From Marmoricola sp. (GTDB taxonomy: Bacteria; Actinomycetota; Actinomycetes; Propionibacteriales; Nocardioidaceae), in contig NZ_JAOPXI010000025.1 in assembly GCF_025965215.1 (NCBI RefSeq), forward strand, positions 1-42,315: 42,315 bases of DNA. The letters run 5' to 3'. Below the pieces are notes generated by a model that worked only from the letters and a program-made list of their open reading frames with translations, did not search any database and had not been told where the DNA came from. A program made the position numbers and the translations under genes. Positions 1-7,074 of this stretch are shown here, piece after piece (the first letter of the stretch is position 1; each line of letters begins with the position of its first letter).

Positions 1-456
1 ACCGATGTACCCCGAGTAGCGGCCACGGTCGCGCGGCGGCACCATCGAGGCGATGACGACCTGGACGAGCGCGGTCACACCACCGACGCCGAGGCCCTGG
101 ACGGCGCGTGCGGCGATCAGTACGCCCATCGACTGGGCGACCGAGGCGACGATCGAGCCAGCGACGTAGATGACCAGCGCGGTCTGCACCAGCGTCTTCT
201 TGTCGAACTGGTCCGAGAGCTTGCCCCAGATCGGCGTCGAGGCCGTCATCGCGAGCAGCGTCGCCACCACGATCCAGGTGTAGCCGGACTGGGTGCCGTG
301 CAGGTCGGAGACGATCCGTGGCAGGGCGTTGTCGACCACCGTGCTGGAGAGCATGGCGACGAACATGGCAAGAAGAAGGCCGCGAAGCGCGCCGAGGATC
401 TCCCGGTGCGACATCGGGCCGGCCTGCTCGGCAGGCGGTGCGGAAGCCAAAGTCAT
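1..456 (-). CDS. MFS drug exporter, DHA2 (EmrB/QacA) type, 5' part only
   Basis: The N-terminal 152 residues of a major facilitator run off the left edge. They begin MTLASAPPAEQ and carry a first membrane helix ending in SSTVVDNALPRI, a variant of the DHA2 motif LDxTIVNVALP. The cytoplasmic loop motif GKLSDQFDKK (motif A type) and AARAVQGLGVGG follow. About four membrane helices are visible of an expected 14. Family knowledge predicts proton-driven efflux of drugs or other lipophilic compounds at the cytoplasmic membrane. No Shine-Dalgarno is present, because the base before the ATG already belongs to an operator palindrome, so a leaderless mRNA is likely. Substrate and C-terminus cannot be judged from this window. 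Confidence 0.85.
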   Translation of the reverse strand, partial: MTLASAPPAEQAGPMSHREILGALRGLLLAMFVAMLSSTVVDNALPRIVSDLHGTQSGYTWIVVATLLAMTASTPIWGKLSDQFDKKTLVQTALVIYVAGSIVASVAQSMGVLIAARAVQGLGVGGVTALVQVVIASMVPPRDRGRYSGYIG

Positions 457-494
457 AGTTGCATTCTGCAACTATCTAGTTGCGTTCCGCAACT
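457..494 (-). promoter_or_regulatory. Twin palindromic operators and promoter of the DHA2 exporter
   Basis: Two 17-bp palindromes of the form AGTTGC-N5-GCAACT lie at 457-473 and 478-494. Their centres are 21 bp apart, about two helical turns, and the first abuts the exporter ATG. On the minus strand a weak promoter is embedded in them: TTGCGG, 18-nt spacer, CAGAAT, then 6 nt to the ATG. A dimeric MarR- or TetR-type repressor bound to one face would block it. The cognate regulator is not in the visible sequence and may lie left of the window. Confidence 0.8.
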
Positions 495-528
495 TTTATG
501 AGGCAGGTCACACCAGCCGGGCACGCAG

Positions 529-679
529 CGACCCGCAGGTGTCAGGCTCGCGCCTGGTACCGGCGGACTACCGGTTCACCTGCGGGTCGGGTGGCTGCGG
601 TGGATTCGCTGGCAGCCGCCAGCGTGCCCCACGGAACTCACGAGGAGCGGGGGCGTGGAGCTGCTAGCTAGCAGCCACC
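529..679 (-). ncRNA. Structured RNA: three-way junction plus attenuator-like stems
   Basis: On the minus strand two helical domains abut. At 529-589 a perfect 12-bp stem (CGACCCGCAGGT with its complement) closes two hairpins, ACCGG/CCGGT with a 7-nt loop and CAGGC-GCGA-GCCTG, joined by 2-nt linkers. GCGA is a GNRA tetraloop only when read on the minus strand. At 590-679 a 9-bp stem (671-679 with 590-598) encloses CGCTGGC-GGCT-GCCAGCG (607-624). The palindrome at 660-675 competes with that 9-bp stem. There is no U-tract, so it is not a simple terminator. Boundaries and function are inferred; a DNA palindrome family is the alternative. Confidence 0.6.
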
Positions 680-702
680 TCACTTGTCCTGAAAGATTGC
701 AT
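664..702 (-). CDS. Twelve-codon putative leader peptide
   Basis: ATG at 702 opens a 12-residue frame, MQSFRTSEVAAS, ending with TAG at 664-666. It is preceded by a strong purine-rich ribosome-binding site (AAGGAGGTGG on the minus strand, about 11 nt before ATG) and by a well-spaced promoter. The last five codons and the stop codon form one arm of the GCTGCT/AGCAGC hairpin and also of the competing 9-bp stem, which is the usual layout of a translated attenuator leader. It sits between the end of the ABC exporter operon and the DHA2 exporter. It shows no run of a single amino acid, so the signal, if any, is not evident. It could be a chance frame. Confidence 0.5.
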   Translation of the reverse strand: MQSFRTSEVAAS

Positions 703-734
703 CTCTTCGGACCACCTCCTTCCTGTGTGCGACC

Positions 735-763
735 ACGGTACGTCGCGTGAAGCGTCCTCACAA
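735..763 (-). promoter_or_regulatory. Promoter of the leader RNA
   Basis: On the minus strand TTGTGA (763-758) and TACCGT (740-735) are separated by exactly 17 nt. A start near 728 would give a short 5' UTR carrying the AGGAAGGAGG ribosome-binding site and then the 12-codon leader ORF. This is an inference from consensus similarity only. Confidence 0.5.
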
Positions 764-782
764 CGGGTTAACGACAGCTCTC

Positions 783-2762
783 TCAACCGGCCAGCGCTGC
801 CGCGAACTGGGCGTTGTACAACCGCGCGTAGGCGCCGTTCGCGAGGAGCAGCTCGTCGTGCGTGCCCTGCTCGACGATCGATCCGTCCTCCATCACCAGG
901 ATCAGGTCGGCGTCCCGGATGGTGGAGAGTCGGTGCGCGATCACGAACGAGGTCCGGTCGATGCGCAGCGCCGCCATCGCGCGCTGCACCAGCAGCTCGG
1001 TGCGGGTGTCGACCGAGCTGGTCGCCTCGTCGAGGATCAGCAGCGCCGGGTCGGACAGGAAGGCACGCGCGATCGTGACCAGCTGCCGTTCACCGGCGGA
1101 CAGGTTCGAGCCCTCCTCGTCGATGAGGGTGTCGTAGCCGTCCGGCAACGAGTGCACGAACCGGTCCACGAACGTGGCCCGCGCTGCCGAGAGGATCTGC
1201 TCCTCGGTCGCATCCGGGTTGCCGTAGGCGATGTTGTCCCGGATGCTGCCCTCGAACAGCCAGGTGTCCTGGAGCACCATCCCGGTCTGCGACCGCAGTG
1301 CTGAACGCGGCATCGCGGCGATGTCCACACCGTCTAGCGTGATCCGTCCGGCCTGCACGTCGTAGAACCGCATCACCAGGTTGACCAGCGTGGTCTTGCC
1401 GGCCCCAGTCGGGCCGACGATCGCGACCGTGTGGCCGGGATCGGCGACCAGGGAGAGATCGCGGATCAGTGGCTTGTCAGGCAGATAGGAGAACGTCACG
1501 TTCTCGAAGCGCACCTCACCTCGGCGCAGGCCCGTCGCCACGGCGTCGGTGTGGCCTTCGACCGGCTCCTCGGGTGCGTCGAGCAACTCGAAGACGCGCT
1601 CGGCCGACGCGACACCGGACTGCAGCAGATTGGCCATCGACGCGACCTGGGACAGGGGCTGGGTGAACTGCCGCGTGTACTGGATGAACGCCTGGACGTC
1701 TCCCAGGGACAGCGAGCCGCTCGCCACGCGCAGCCCGCCGAGCACAGCGACCGCCACGTAGTTGATGTTCCCGATGAACATCATGATCGGCATGATCAGG
1801 CCGCTCACGAACTGAGCCGAGAACGAGGCCTTGAACAACGCCTCGTTCTCCACCTCGAACACCCGCTCGGAGTCGGACAGGCGGCCGAACACCTTGACCA
1901 GGGAATGTCCCGAGAAGGTCTCCTCGATGTGTGAGTTCAGCCGGCCGGTGCGACGCCACTGCTGGACGAACATGCCTTGGGAGCGCCTCATCACCCGGCC
2001 GGTGACGAGCATCGAGATCGGGACGGTGACCAGGGCGACCAGGGCCAGCAAGGGCGAGATCCAGATCATCATCGCGAGCACCGCGAACACGGTGAGCACG
2101 GAGGTGAGCAGCTGGCTCATGGTCTGCTGGAGCGACTGGCTGACGTTGTCGATGTCATTGGTGACCCGACTGAGCAGCTCACCACGGGGCTGGGAGTCGA
2201 AATAGCTCAACGGCAACCGGTTGACCTTGTCCTCGACGTCGGAGCGCATCGTGAAGATGGTGCCCTGCACCACGTCGTTGAGGATGTAGCCGGCAAGCCA
2301 GGCGAGCGCCGAGCCCAGGACGTAGATCGCCAGCACGATCAGCAGGACGCGACCGACCTTGTCGAACTCGACCCCGAGCCCGGGGTGCACATCCATCGAC
2401 GACACCATCGAGGCGACCTTGCCCTGACCGGTCGCCCGGAGGTGCGCCACCGCCTGGGCCTTGGTGATCCCGGCAGGCATCTTGCCGCCGATCAGTCCGG
2501 CAAAGATCAGGTCCGTCGCCTTGCCGAGGATCCGCGGACCGATCGCACTGAGGACGACGCTCGCCACGGTCAGCGCCAGGACGGCGCTGGCCTTGACCCG
2601 GTACGGCCGCATCCGTCCGAGCAGCCGCTTGGCCGACGGCTTGAAGGTCGAGGCCTTCTGGCCCACCATGCCGCCACCGAACGGCCCACGACCTGGACCG
2701 GCGCCGGGGCCGGCGACGACGCGCTCGGTCTCCTTGAGCTTGCCGCCCTGGGCCTCGCTCAT
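783..2762 (-). CDS. ABC exporter subunit with consensus Walker B (heterodimer partner)
   Basis: 659 residues with one transmembrane domain (about 55-345) and one nucleotide-binding domain. Walker A GPTGAGKTT starts at residue 450, the signature LSAGE is near 554, Walker B ALLILDE near 573-579 with the catalytic Glu present, and the H-loop His is in AHRLS near 610. The N-terminal 45 residues are Gly-rich and likely disordered. It overlaps the upstream ABC gene by ATGA (4 nt), so the two are co-translated. The partner lacks the catalytic Glu and the H-loop His, so the pair fits the TM287/288 and BmrCD class of heterodimeric multidrug exporters. The substrate is unknown; the adjacent TetR gene suggests an inducible efflux role. 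Confidence 0.93.
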   Translation of the reverse strand: MSEAQGGKLKETERVVAGPGAGPGRGPFGGGMVGQKASTFKPSAKRLLGRMRPYRVKASAVLALTVASVVLSAIGPRILGKATDLIFAGLIGGKMPAGITKAQAVAHLRATGQGKVASMVSSMDVHPGLGVEFDKVGRVLLIVLAIYVLGSALAWLAGYILNDVVQGTIFTMRSDVEDKVNRLPLSYFDSQPRGELLSRVTNDIDNVSQSLQQTMSQLLTSVLTVFAVLAMMIWISPLLALVALVTVPISMLVTGRVMRRSQGMFVQQWRRTGRLNSHIEETFSGHSLVKVFGRLSDSERVFEVENEALFKASFSAQFVSGLIMPIMMFIGNINYVAVAVLGGLRVASGSLSLGDVQAFIQYTRQFTQPLSQVASMANLLQSGVASAERVFELLDAPEEPVEGHTDAVATGLRRGEVRFENVTFSYLPDKPLIRDLSLVADPGHTVAIVGPTGAGKTTLVNLVMRFYDVQAGRITLDGVDIAAMPRSALRSQTGMVLQDTWLFEGSIRDNIAYGNPDATEEQILSAARATFVDRFVHSLPDGYDTLIDEEGSNLSAGERQLVTIARAFLSDPALLILDEATSSVDTRTELLVQRAMAALRIDRTSFVIAHRLSTIRDADLILVMEDGSIVEQGTHDELLLANGAYARLYNAQFAAALAG

Positions 2763-4492
2763 GCCGCCTCCTCCGCGCTCATCTGGGACGCGACGATCTC
2801 CTGGTAGGTCTGACAGCCATCGAGGAGCTCGTGATGCGATCCGCGCCCGACGATCTCACCGTCCTCGACGACGAGAATCAGGTCGGCGTCGCGAATCGTC
2901 GAGACCCGCTGCGCGACGATCACCACCGTGGCGTCCGCCGTCACCGGCTTGAGGGCGGCCCGCAGCCGTGCGTCGGTGGCGAGGTCGAGCGCCGAGAACG
3001 AGTCGTCGAACAGGTAGATCGCGGGCTTGCGGATCAAGGCTCGCGCGATCGCCAGCCGCTGGCGCTGACCTCCGCTGACGTTAGTCCCGCCCTGGGCGAT
3101 CGGGGAGTCCAGGCCGTCGGGCATCGCCGCGACGAAGTCGCGTCCCTGGGCGACCTCGAGCGCCTGCCACATCTCTTCCTCGGTCGCGTCCGGTTTGCCG
3201 TACCGCAAGTTGCTGGCCACGGTGCCCATGAACAGGAAGCCCTTCTGCGGGACCAGACCGAGCTGGGCCCACAACGCCTCGGCATCGAGGTCGCGGACGT
3301 CGACCCCGCCGACCAGCACCCGACCGTCGGAGGCGTCGAAGAGCCGCGGAACCAGGTTGACGATCGTCGACTTCCCGGCACCGGTGGAGCCGATGATCGC
3401 CACGGTCTGTCCCGGGCGGGCCTCGAAGGAGGCGTCTCGCACGACCCCGACATCGGCGCCCGGGTAGGTGAAGCCGACCTGCTCGAAGCGCAGCACCCCG
3501 GGCTCGACGAAGGTCGTCACGCCGACGTCGGGCAGGACCACCGACGAGTCGGTCTCCAGCACCTCGACGATCCGGTCGGCACACACTGCGGACCGCGGAA
3601 TCATCATCAGCATGAAGGTCGCCATCATCACGCTCATCACGATCTGCATCAGGTAGGACAGGTACGCCGTCAGGTCGCCGATCTGCATCTGGCCGCCCTG
3701 CACGCGATGACCGCCGAACCAGAGCACGGCGACCGACGCGACGTTCGCGACCAGCATCACCGTCGGGAACATCCCGGCCTGCCAGCGACCAGCGCGGATC
3801 GACACGTCGGTGAGGTCGCCGTTCGCCGCCGCGAACCTCGCGGTCTCGCGCTCCTCGCGCACGAAGGCGCGCACCACCCGAACGCCGGTGATCTGCTCGC
3901 GCAGCAGGCGGTTGACCTCGTCGATGCGCTCCTGCATCAGCCGGAAGCTGGGCACCATCCGGGTCACGATGAAGCCGATCGAGACCGCCAGCACGGGCAC
4001 CACCAGGGCCACCAACCACGACAGCCCGGCATTGACGCGGACCGCCATCACGATGCCGCCGACCATCATGATCGGCGCCGAGACCATCAAGGTCCCGCCG
4101 AGCAGCACGAGCATCTGGACCTGCTGGACGTCGTTGGTCTCACGGGTGATCAGCGACGGTGCACCGAAGTGCTGAACCTCGCGCGCCGAGAACCCACCGA
4201 CCTGGTGGAACAGCCGGGCACGCACGTCGCGACCGAACGCCATCGCCGTACGGGCCGAGAACCACACCGCGACGATCGAGCAGGTGATCTGCAGCAAGGA
4301 GATCGCCAGCATCAACCCGCCGTGGCGAAGGATGTAGCCGGTGTCCCCGGTGATCACCCCGTTGTCGATGATGTCGGCGTTCAGGCTCGGCAGGTAGAGC
4401 ATGGCTCCGGTACCGACGAACTGGAGGCCCACGACGATCGCCAGCGATCGACGGTAGGGCCGCAGGAACTCGGAGATCAGACGGATCAGCAT
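2759..4492 (-). CDS. ABC exporter subunit with degenerate ATPase site
   Basis: 577 residues with a six-helix membrane domain (about 15-300) and a nucleotide-binding domain with Walker A GSTGAGKST at 368. The signature is VSGGQ near 472. Walker B reads IYLFDDSF, with Asp in place of the catalytic Glu near 497, and the H-loop His is replaced by Gln (VAQRVST, near 528). This is the degenerate half of a heterodimeric exporter. Its consensus VSGGQ would complete the active site on the partner, while the partner's weaker LSAGE faces this degenerate site. Its ATG shares one base with the TGA of the TetR gene, so the order is regulator, this subunit, partner, all translationally coupled. Confidence 0.93.
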   Translation of the reverse strand: MLIRLISEFLRPYRRSLAIVVGLQFVGTGAMLYLPSLNADIIDNGVITGDTGYILRHGGLMLAISLLQITCSIVAVWFSARTAMAFGRDVRARLFHQVGGFSAREVQHFGAPSLITRETNDVQQVQMLVLLGGTLMVSAPIMMVGGIVMAVRVNAGLSWLVALVVPVLAVSIGFIVTRMVPSFRLMQERIDEVNRLLREQITGVRVVRAFVREERETARFAAANGDLTDVSIRAGRWQAGMFPTVMLVANVASVAVLWFGGHRVQGGQMQIGDLTAYLSYLMQIVMSVMMATFMLMMIPRSAVCADRIVEVLETDSSVVLPDVGVTTFVEPGVLRFEQVGFTYPGADVGVVRDASFEARPGQTVAIIGSTGAGKSTIVNLVPRLFDASDGRVLVGGVDVRDLDAEALWAQLGLVPQKGFLFMGTVASNLRYGKPDATEEEMWQALEVAQGRDFVAAMPDGLDSPIAQGGTNVSGGQRQRLAIARALIRKPAIYLFDDSFSALDLATDARLRAALKPVTADATVVIVAQRVSTIRDADLILVVEDGEIVGRGSHHELLDGCQTYQEIVASQMSAEEAA

Positions 4493-5091
4493 CAGGCCCT
4501 CTTCTTTCGCGGATCGACCAACAGGCCGTAGAGAACGGTGTCGACGATCTCCTCGGGCGACATCAGGTCACCGTCGGACATCTGGGTGTTGCTGCCGCCC
4601 AGGGTGAGCAGGCGCAGGGTGTTCACGAGCTTGGCCGGGGCGATCCGGATCAGGTCGGCGTCAGGCTCAACCAGGGCGACCATGGCCAGGTCTACGTGCT
4701 TGCGCCAGTCGCGGTGCCGGTCGTGATCGGCCTTGACGGCAGCCGGTGGACCCATAGTCCCGAGTGCCCGGATCAGGCCGAAGGTGGAGATGTACCGCTG
4801 CTGGAGCAGCTCGGTGATGGCGATCAGCCGGTCCCGCAACGGCAGGCCGACGTCGACGCCATCGAGTTGCTGGACGAAGGTCGCCGAGCGGAACGCATGG
4901 ATCACGGCCTCGTCGACGAGCTCGTCCTTGGAGTTGAAGACCCGGAAGATCGTGCCCTCTGCGACCCCGGCCGCTTCCGCGATCTGACGCGTCGTCACCG
5001 CACGCCCGTGCTGGTGCAACAGCGGCAGCGCGGCCTCGATCAAGGCAGTCCTCCGCTCGCTGGCGGGCAGAGCAGGGGCACGGGGAGTCAC
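4492..5091 (-). CDS. TetR-family transcriptional regulator
   Basis: 199 residues. An N-terminal helix-turn-helix (about 12-60) contains TTRQIAEAAGVAEGTIFRVF followed by NSKDELV, the standard TetR DNA-binding core. The C-terminal part is a typical all-helical ligand domain without recognisable specificity. The start is GTG at 5091, chosen because a TAGAGT -10 box ends 6 nt before it and no Shine-Dalgarno is present, so the mRNA is probably leaderless. A perfect 20-bp palindrome lies inside its promoter. It is first in an operon with two ABC exporter genes, so it most likely represses its own operon until an exporter substrate or similar ligand binds. Confidence 0.92.
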   Translation of the reverse strand: MTPRAPALPASERRTALIEAALPLLHQHGRAVTTRQIAEAAGVAEGTIFRVFNSKDELVDEAVIHAFRSATFVQQLDGVDVGLPLRDRLIAITELLQQRYISTFGLIRALGTMGPPAAVKADHDRHRDWRKHVDLAMVALVEPDADLIRIAPAKLVNTLRLLTLGGSNTQMSDGDLMSPEEIVDTVLYGLLVDPRKKRA

Positions 5092-5126
5092 CGGGACACT
5101 CTATGTGAGTGAGCGCTCACTCACAA
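5092..5126 (-). promoter_or_regulatory. Promoter and TetR operator of the ABC exporter operon
   Basis: On the minus strand the -35 is TTGTGA (5126-5121), the spacer is 17 nt, and the -10 is TAGAGT (5103-5098), followed by 6 nt and the GTG start. The spacer is filled by GTGAGTGAGCGCTCACTCAC (5105-5124), a perfect 20-bp palindrome that overlaps the -35. This is the expected position for an autorepressing TetR protein. Confidence 0.85.
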
Positions 5127-5131
5127 ACGGA

Positions 5132-5782
5132 TTACGGAGCCAACCGGTGCGTGCTCCAGGTCTCGCCGTGACGCCGGTAGACGAGCCGGTCGTGCATCCG
5201 GCCGCGTCTGCCCTGCCAGAACTCGATCGTGCTCGGTCGGACCCGGTAGCCACCCCAGTACGGCGGTGCCGGGATGTCCTGGCCCAGGTAGTAGGCGCGG
5301 ATCTCGTCGTACGTCGCCTCCAGGGTGTCCCGGGACACGACCTCGCGGGACTGGGCCGAGGCCCACGCACCGATCTGCGAGTCCCGGGGACGCGACGCGA
5401 AGTACGCCTCGGTCTCCGACCGTCGTACGACGTCGGCGGTGCCCTCGATCCGGACCTGGCGCTGCAGGCCGTACCAGCCGAAGAGCAACGAGCACCGCGG
5501 ATCCGCGGCCAGCGCGACGCCCTTGCGCGACTCGTGGTTGGTGAAGAACACGAAGCCGTGGGCATCGAAGCCCTTGAGCAGCACCGTGCGCGAGGACGGC
5601 GTACCGCCTGCATCGACGGTCGAGAGCACCATCGCGTTGGGCTCGGTGACGCCGGCTGTGCGGGCGATCTCGAACCAGGTGCTGAAGAGCTCGAGCGGAT
5701 CAGGAGTCAGATCGGACTCGTCGAGGCCGCCCAGTTCGTACTCCTCGCGCAGACTCGCGAGGTCGGGCGTGACCGGATCCAT
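5132..5782 (-). CDS. pdxH: Pyridoxamine 5'-phosphate oxidase
   Basis: 216 residues, the usual PdxH length. The FMN-binding PNPOx fold shows PSSRTVLLKGFD (about 62-73), FFTNHESRKG, and the C-terminal substrate-binding block RPSTIEFWQGR with RMHDR. It oxidises pyridoxamine or pyridoxine 5'-phosphate to pyridoxal 5'-phosphate in the cytoplasm with FMN and O2. It is divergent from citrate synthase. The ATG at 5782 is preceded by TAATCT and a 6-nt gap with no Shine-Dalgarno, so it is probably leaderless. serC, whose product needs PLP, lies about 4 kb away. Confidence 0.95.
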   Translation of the reverse strand: MDPVTPDLASLREEYELGGLDESDLTPDPLELFSTWFEIARTAGVTEPNAMVLSTVDAGGTPSSRTVLLKGFDAHGFVFFTNHESRKGVALAADPRCSLLFGWYGLQRQVRIEGTADVVRRSETEAYFASRPRDSQIGAWASAQSREVVSRDTLEATYDEIRAYYLGQDIPAPPYWGGYRVRPSTIEFWQGRRGRMHDRLVYRRHGETWSTHRLAP

Positions 5783-5794
5783 GCAGCCAGATTA
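5783..5794 (-). promoter_or_regulatory. Leaderless -10 box of pdxH
   Basis: TAATCT (5794-5789 on the minus strand) lies 6 nt before the pdxH ATG. No good -35 hexamer is seen at 16-18 nt. Confidence 0.55.
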
Positions 5795-5889
5795 GAACCT
5801 GTTCCGGGATACGGCAGAATGCCTGTGACGTCGCTGACGAGCGCGATCCGTTCGAAGCGACCACAGACCTGGACAAAGGAGTTCACGAG

Positions 5890-6996
5890 ATGACTGAGGT
5901 ACACCACGGGCTCGAGGGCGTCATCGCCTTCGAATCGGAGATCGCCGAGCCGGACAAGGAAGGCTCTGCCCTCCGCTACCGCGGAGTCGACATCGAGGAG
6001 ATCGTCGGACGGATCCCGTTCGAGAAGGTCTGGGGACTGCTCGTCGACGGCGCCTACGACCCCGGCCTGCCGCCGGCCGAGCCGTACCCGCTGCCCGTGC
6101 ACTCCGGTGACATCCGGGTCGACGTGCAGAGCGCGATCGCGATGCTCGCACCCGCCTGGGGCATCCAGCAGACCTACGACATCGACGACACCCAGGTCCG
6201 CGAGGACCTCGGTCGTGTGGCGGTGATGGTGCTGTCCTACGTCGCCCAGGCCGCCCGCGGTGTCGGCCAGCCGATGGTGCCCCAGAAGGAGGTCGACCGG
6301 GCCTCCACGATCGCCGAACGGTTCATGATCCGCTGGCAGGGCGAGCCCGATCCGCAGCACGTCAAGGCGATCGACGCGTACTGGTCCTCGGCGGCCGAGC
6401 ACGGCATGAACGCCTCCACCTTCACCGCACGGGTGATCACCTCGACCGGCGCCGACGCCTGCGCAGCGCTCTCCGGCGCCGTCGGCGCGATGAGCGGCCC
6501 GCTGCACGGCGGCGCCCCGGCCCGGGTGCTCACGATGATCGAGGACGTGGAGAAGAGCGGCGACGCGACGGCGTACGTCAAGAAGCTGCTCGACGAGGGC
6601 GACCGGCTGATGGGCTTCGGCCACCGGGTGTACCGCGCCGAGGACCCGCGGGCGCGGGTGCTGCGCCGTACGGCGCGGGAGCTGAACGCGCCGCGCTACG
6701 AGGTGGCCGAGGCGCTCGAGAAGGCAGCGCTCAAGGAGCTCAAGGAGCGCCGTCCCGACCGCGTCCTGGAGACGAACGTCGAGTTCTGGGCGGCCATCGT
6801 CCTGGACTTCGCCCAGGTGCCGCCGCACATGTTCACCTCGATGTTCACCTGTGCCCGCACCGCCGGCTGGTCGGCGCACATCCTCGAGCAGAAGCGGACC
6901 GGTCGACTGATCCGCCCGTCGGCGATCTACACCGGTCCCGCGTCCCGAAGCGCCTCGGACGTCGACGGCTACCACTCGGAGTGGGCGCTGTCCTGA
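5890..6996 (+). CDS. Citrate synthase, short actinobacterial type
   Basis: 368 residues, the length of the short type I enzymes often annotated citrate synthase 2 in actinobacteria. Catalytic His candidates sit in EHGMNASTF (H171), GPLHGGAP (H206) and the family signature GFGHRVYRAEDPRA (H245). The enzyme condenses acetyl-CoA with oxaloacetate; family members may also act on propionyl-CoA (2-methylcitrate), and sequence by eye does not settle which. An AAAGGAG ribosome-binding site lies 8 nt before the ATG. It is divergent from pdxH and ends at the strong hairpin at 7015-7074. Confidence 0.93.
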   Translation: MTEVHHGLEGVIAFESEIAEPDKEGSALRYRGVDIEEIVGRIPFEKVWGLLVDGAYDPGLPPAEPYPLPVHSGDIRVDVQSAIAMLAPAWGIQQTYDIDDTQVREDLGRVAVMVLSYVAQAARGVGQPMVPQKEVDRASTIAERFMIRWQGEPDPQHVKAIDAYWSSAAEHGMNASTFTARVITSTGADACAALSGAVGAMSGPLHGGAPARVLTMIEDVEKSGDATAYVKKLLDEGDRLMGFGHRVYRAEDPRARVLRRTARELNAPRYEVAEALEKAALKELKERRPDRVLETNVEFWAAIVLDFAQVPPHMFTSMFTCARTAGWSAHILEQKRTGRLIRPSAIYTGPASRSASDVDGYHSEWALS

Positions 6997-7014
6997 TTTG
7001 ACCGACGGACGCGA

Positions 7015-7074
7015 TAGTCCGGAGCAGTTGGCACGGTTCGAGGTCCTCTCGGCCGTGCCAGTTGCTCCGGACTA
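7015..7074. terminator. Long hairpin between two convergent genes
   Basis: Two 22-nt arms (7015-7036 and 7053-7074) pair except for a central 3-nt mismatch, with a 16-nt loop. It begins 18 nt after the citrate synthase stop. On the other strand it contains the TAG stop codon of the DedA gene (7072-7074), so it can serve both convergent transcripts. There is no U-tract, as is common in actinobacteria. Confidence 0.75.

Noticed and set aside
2831-4531. Long open frame on the plus strand (566 codons)
   Set aside because: It is antisense to the ABC exporter gene, is rich in His, Asp and Arg runs typical of a reversed GC-rich frame, and shows no domain.
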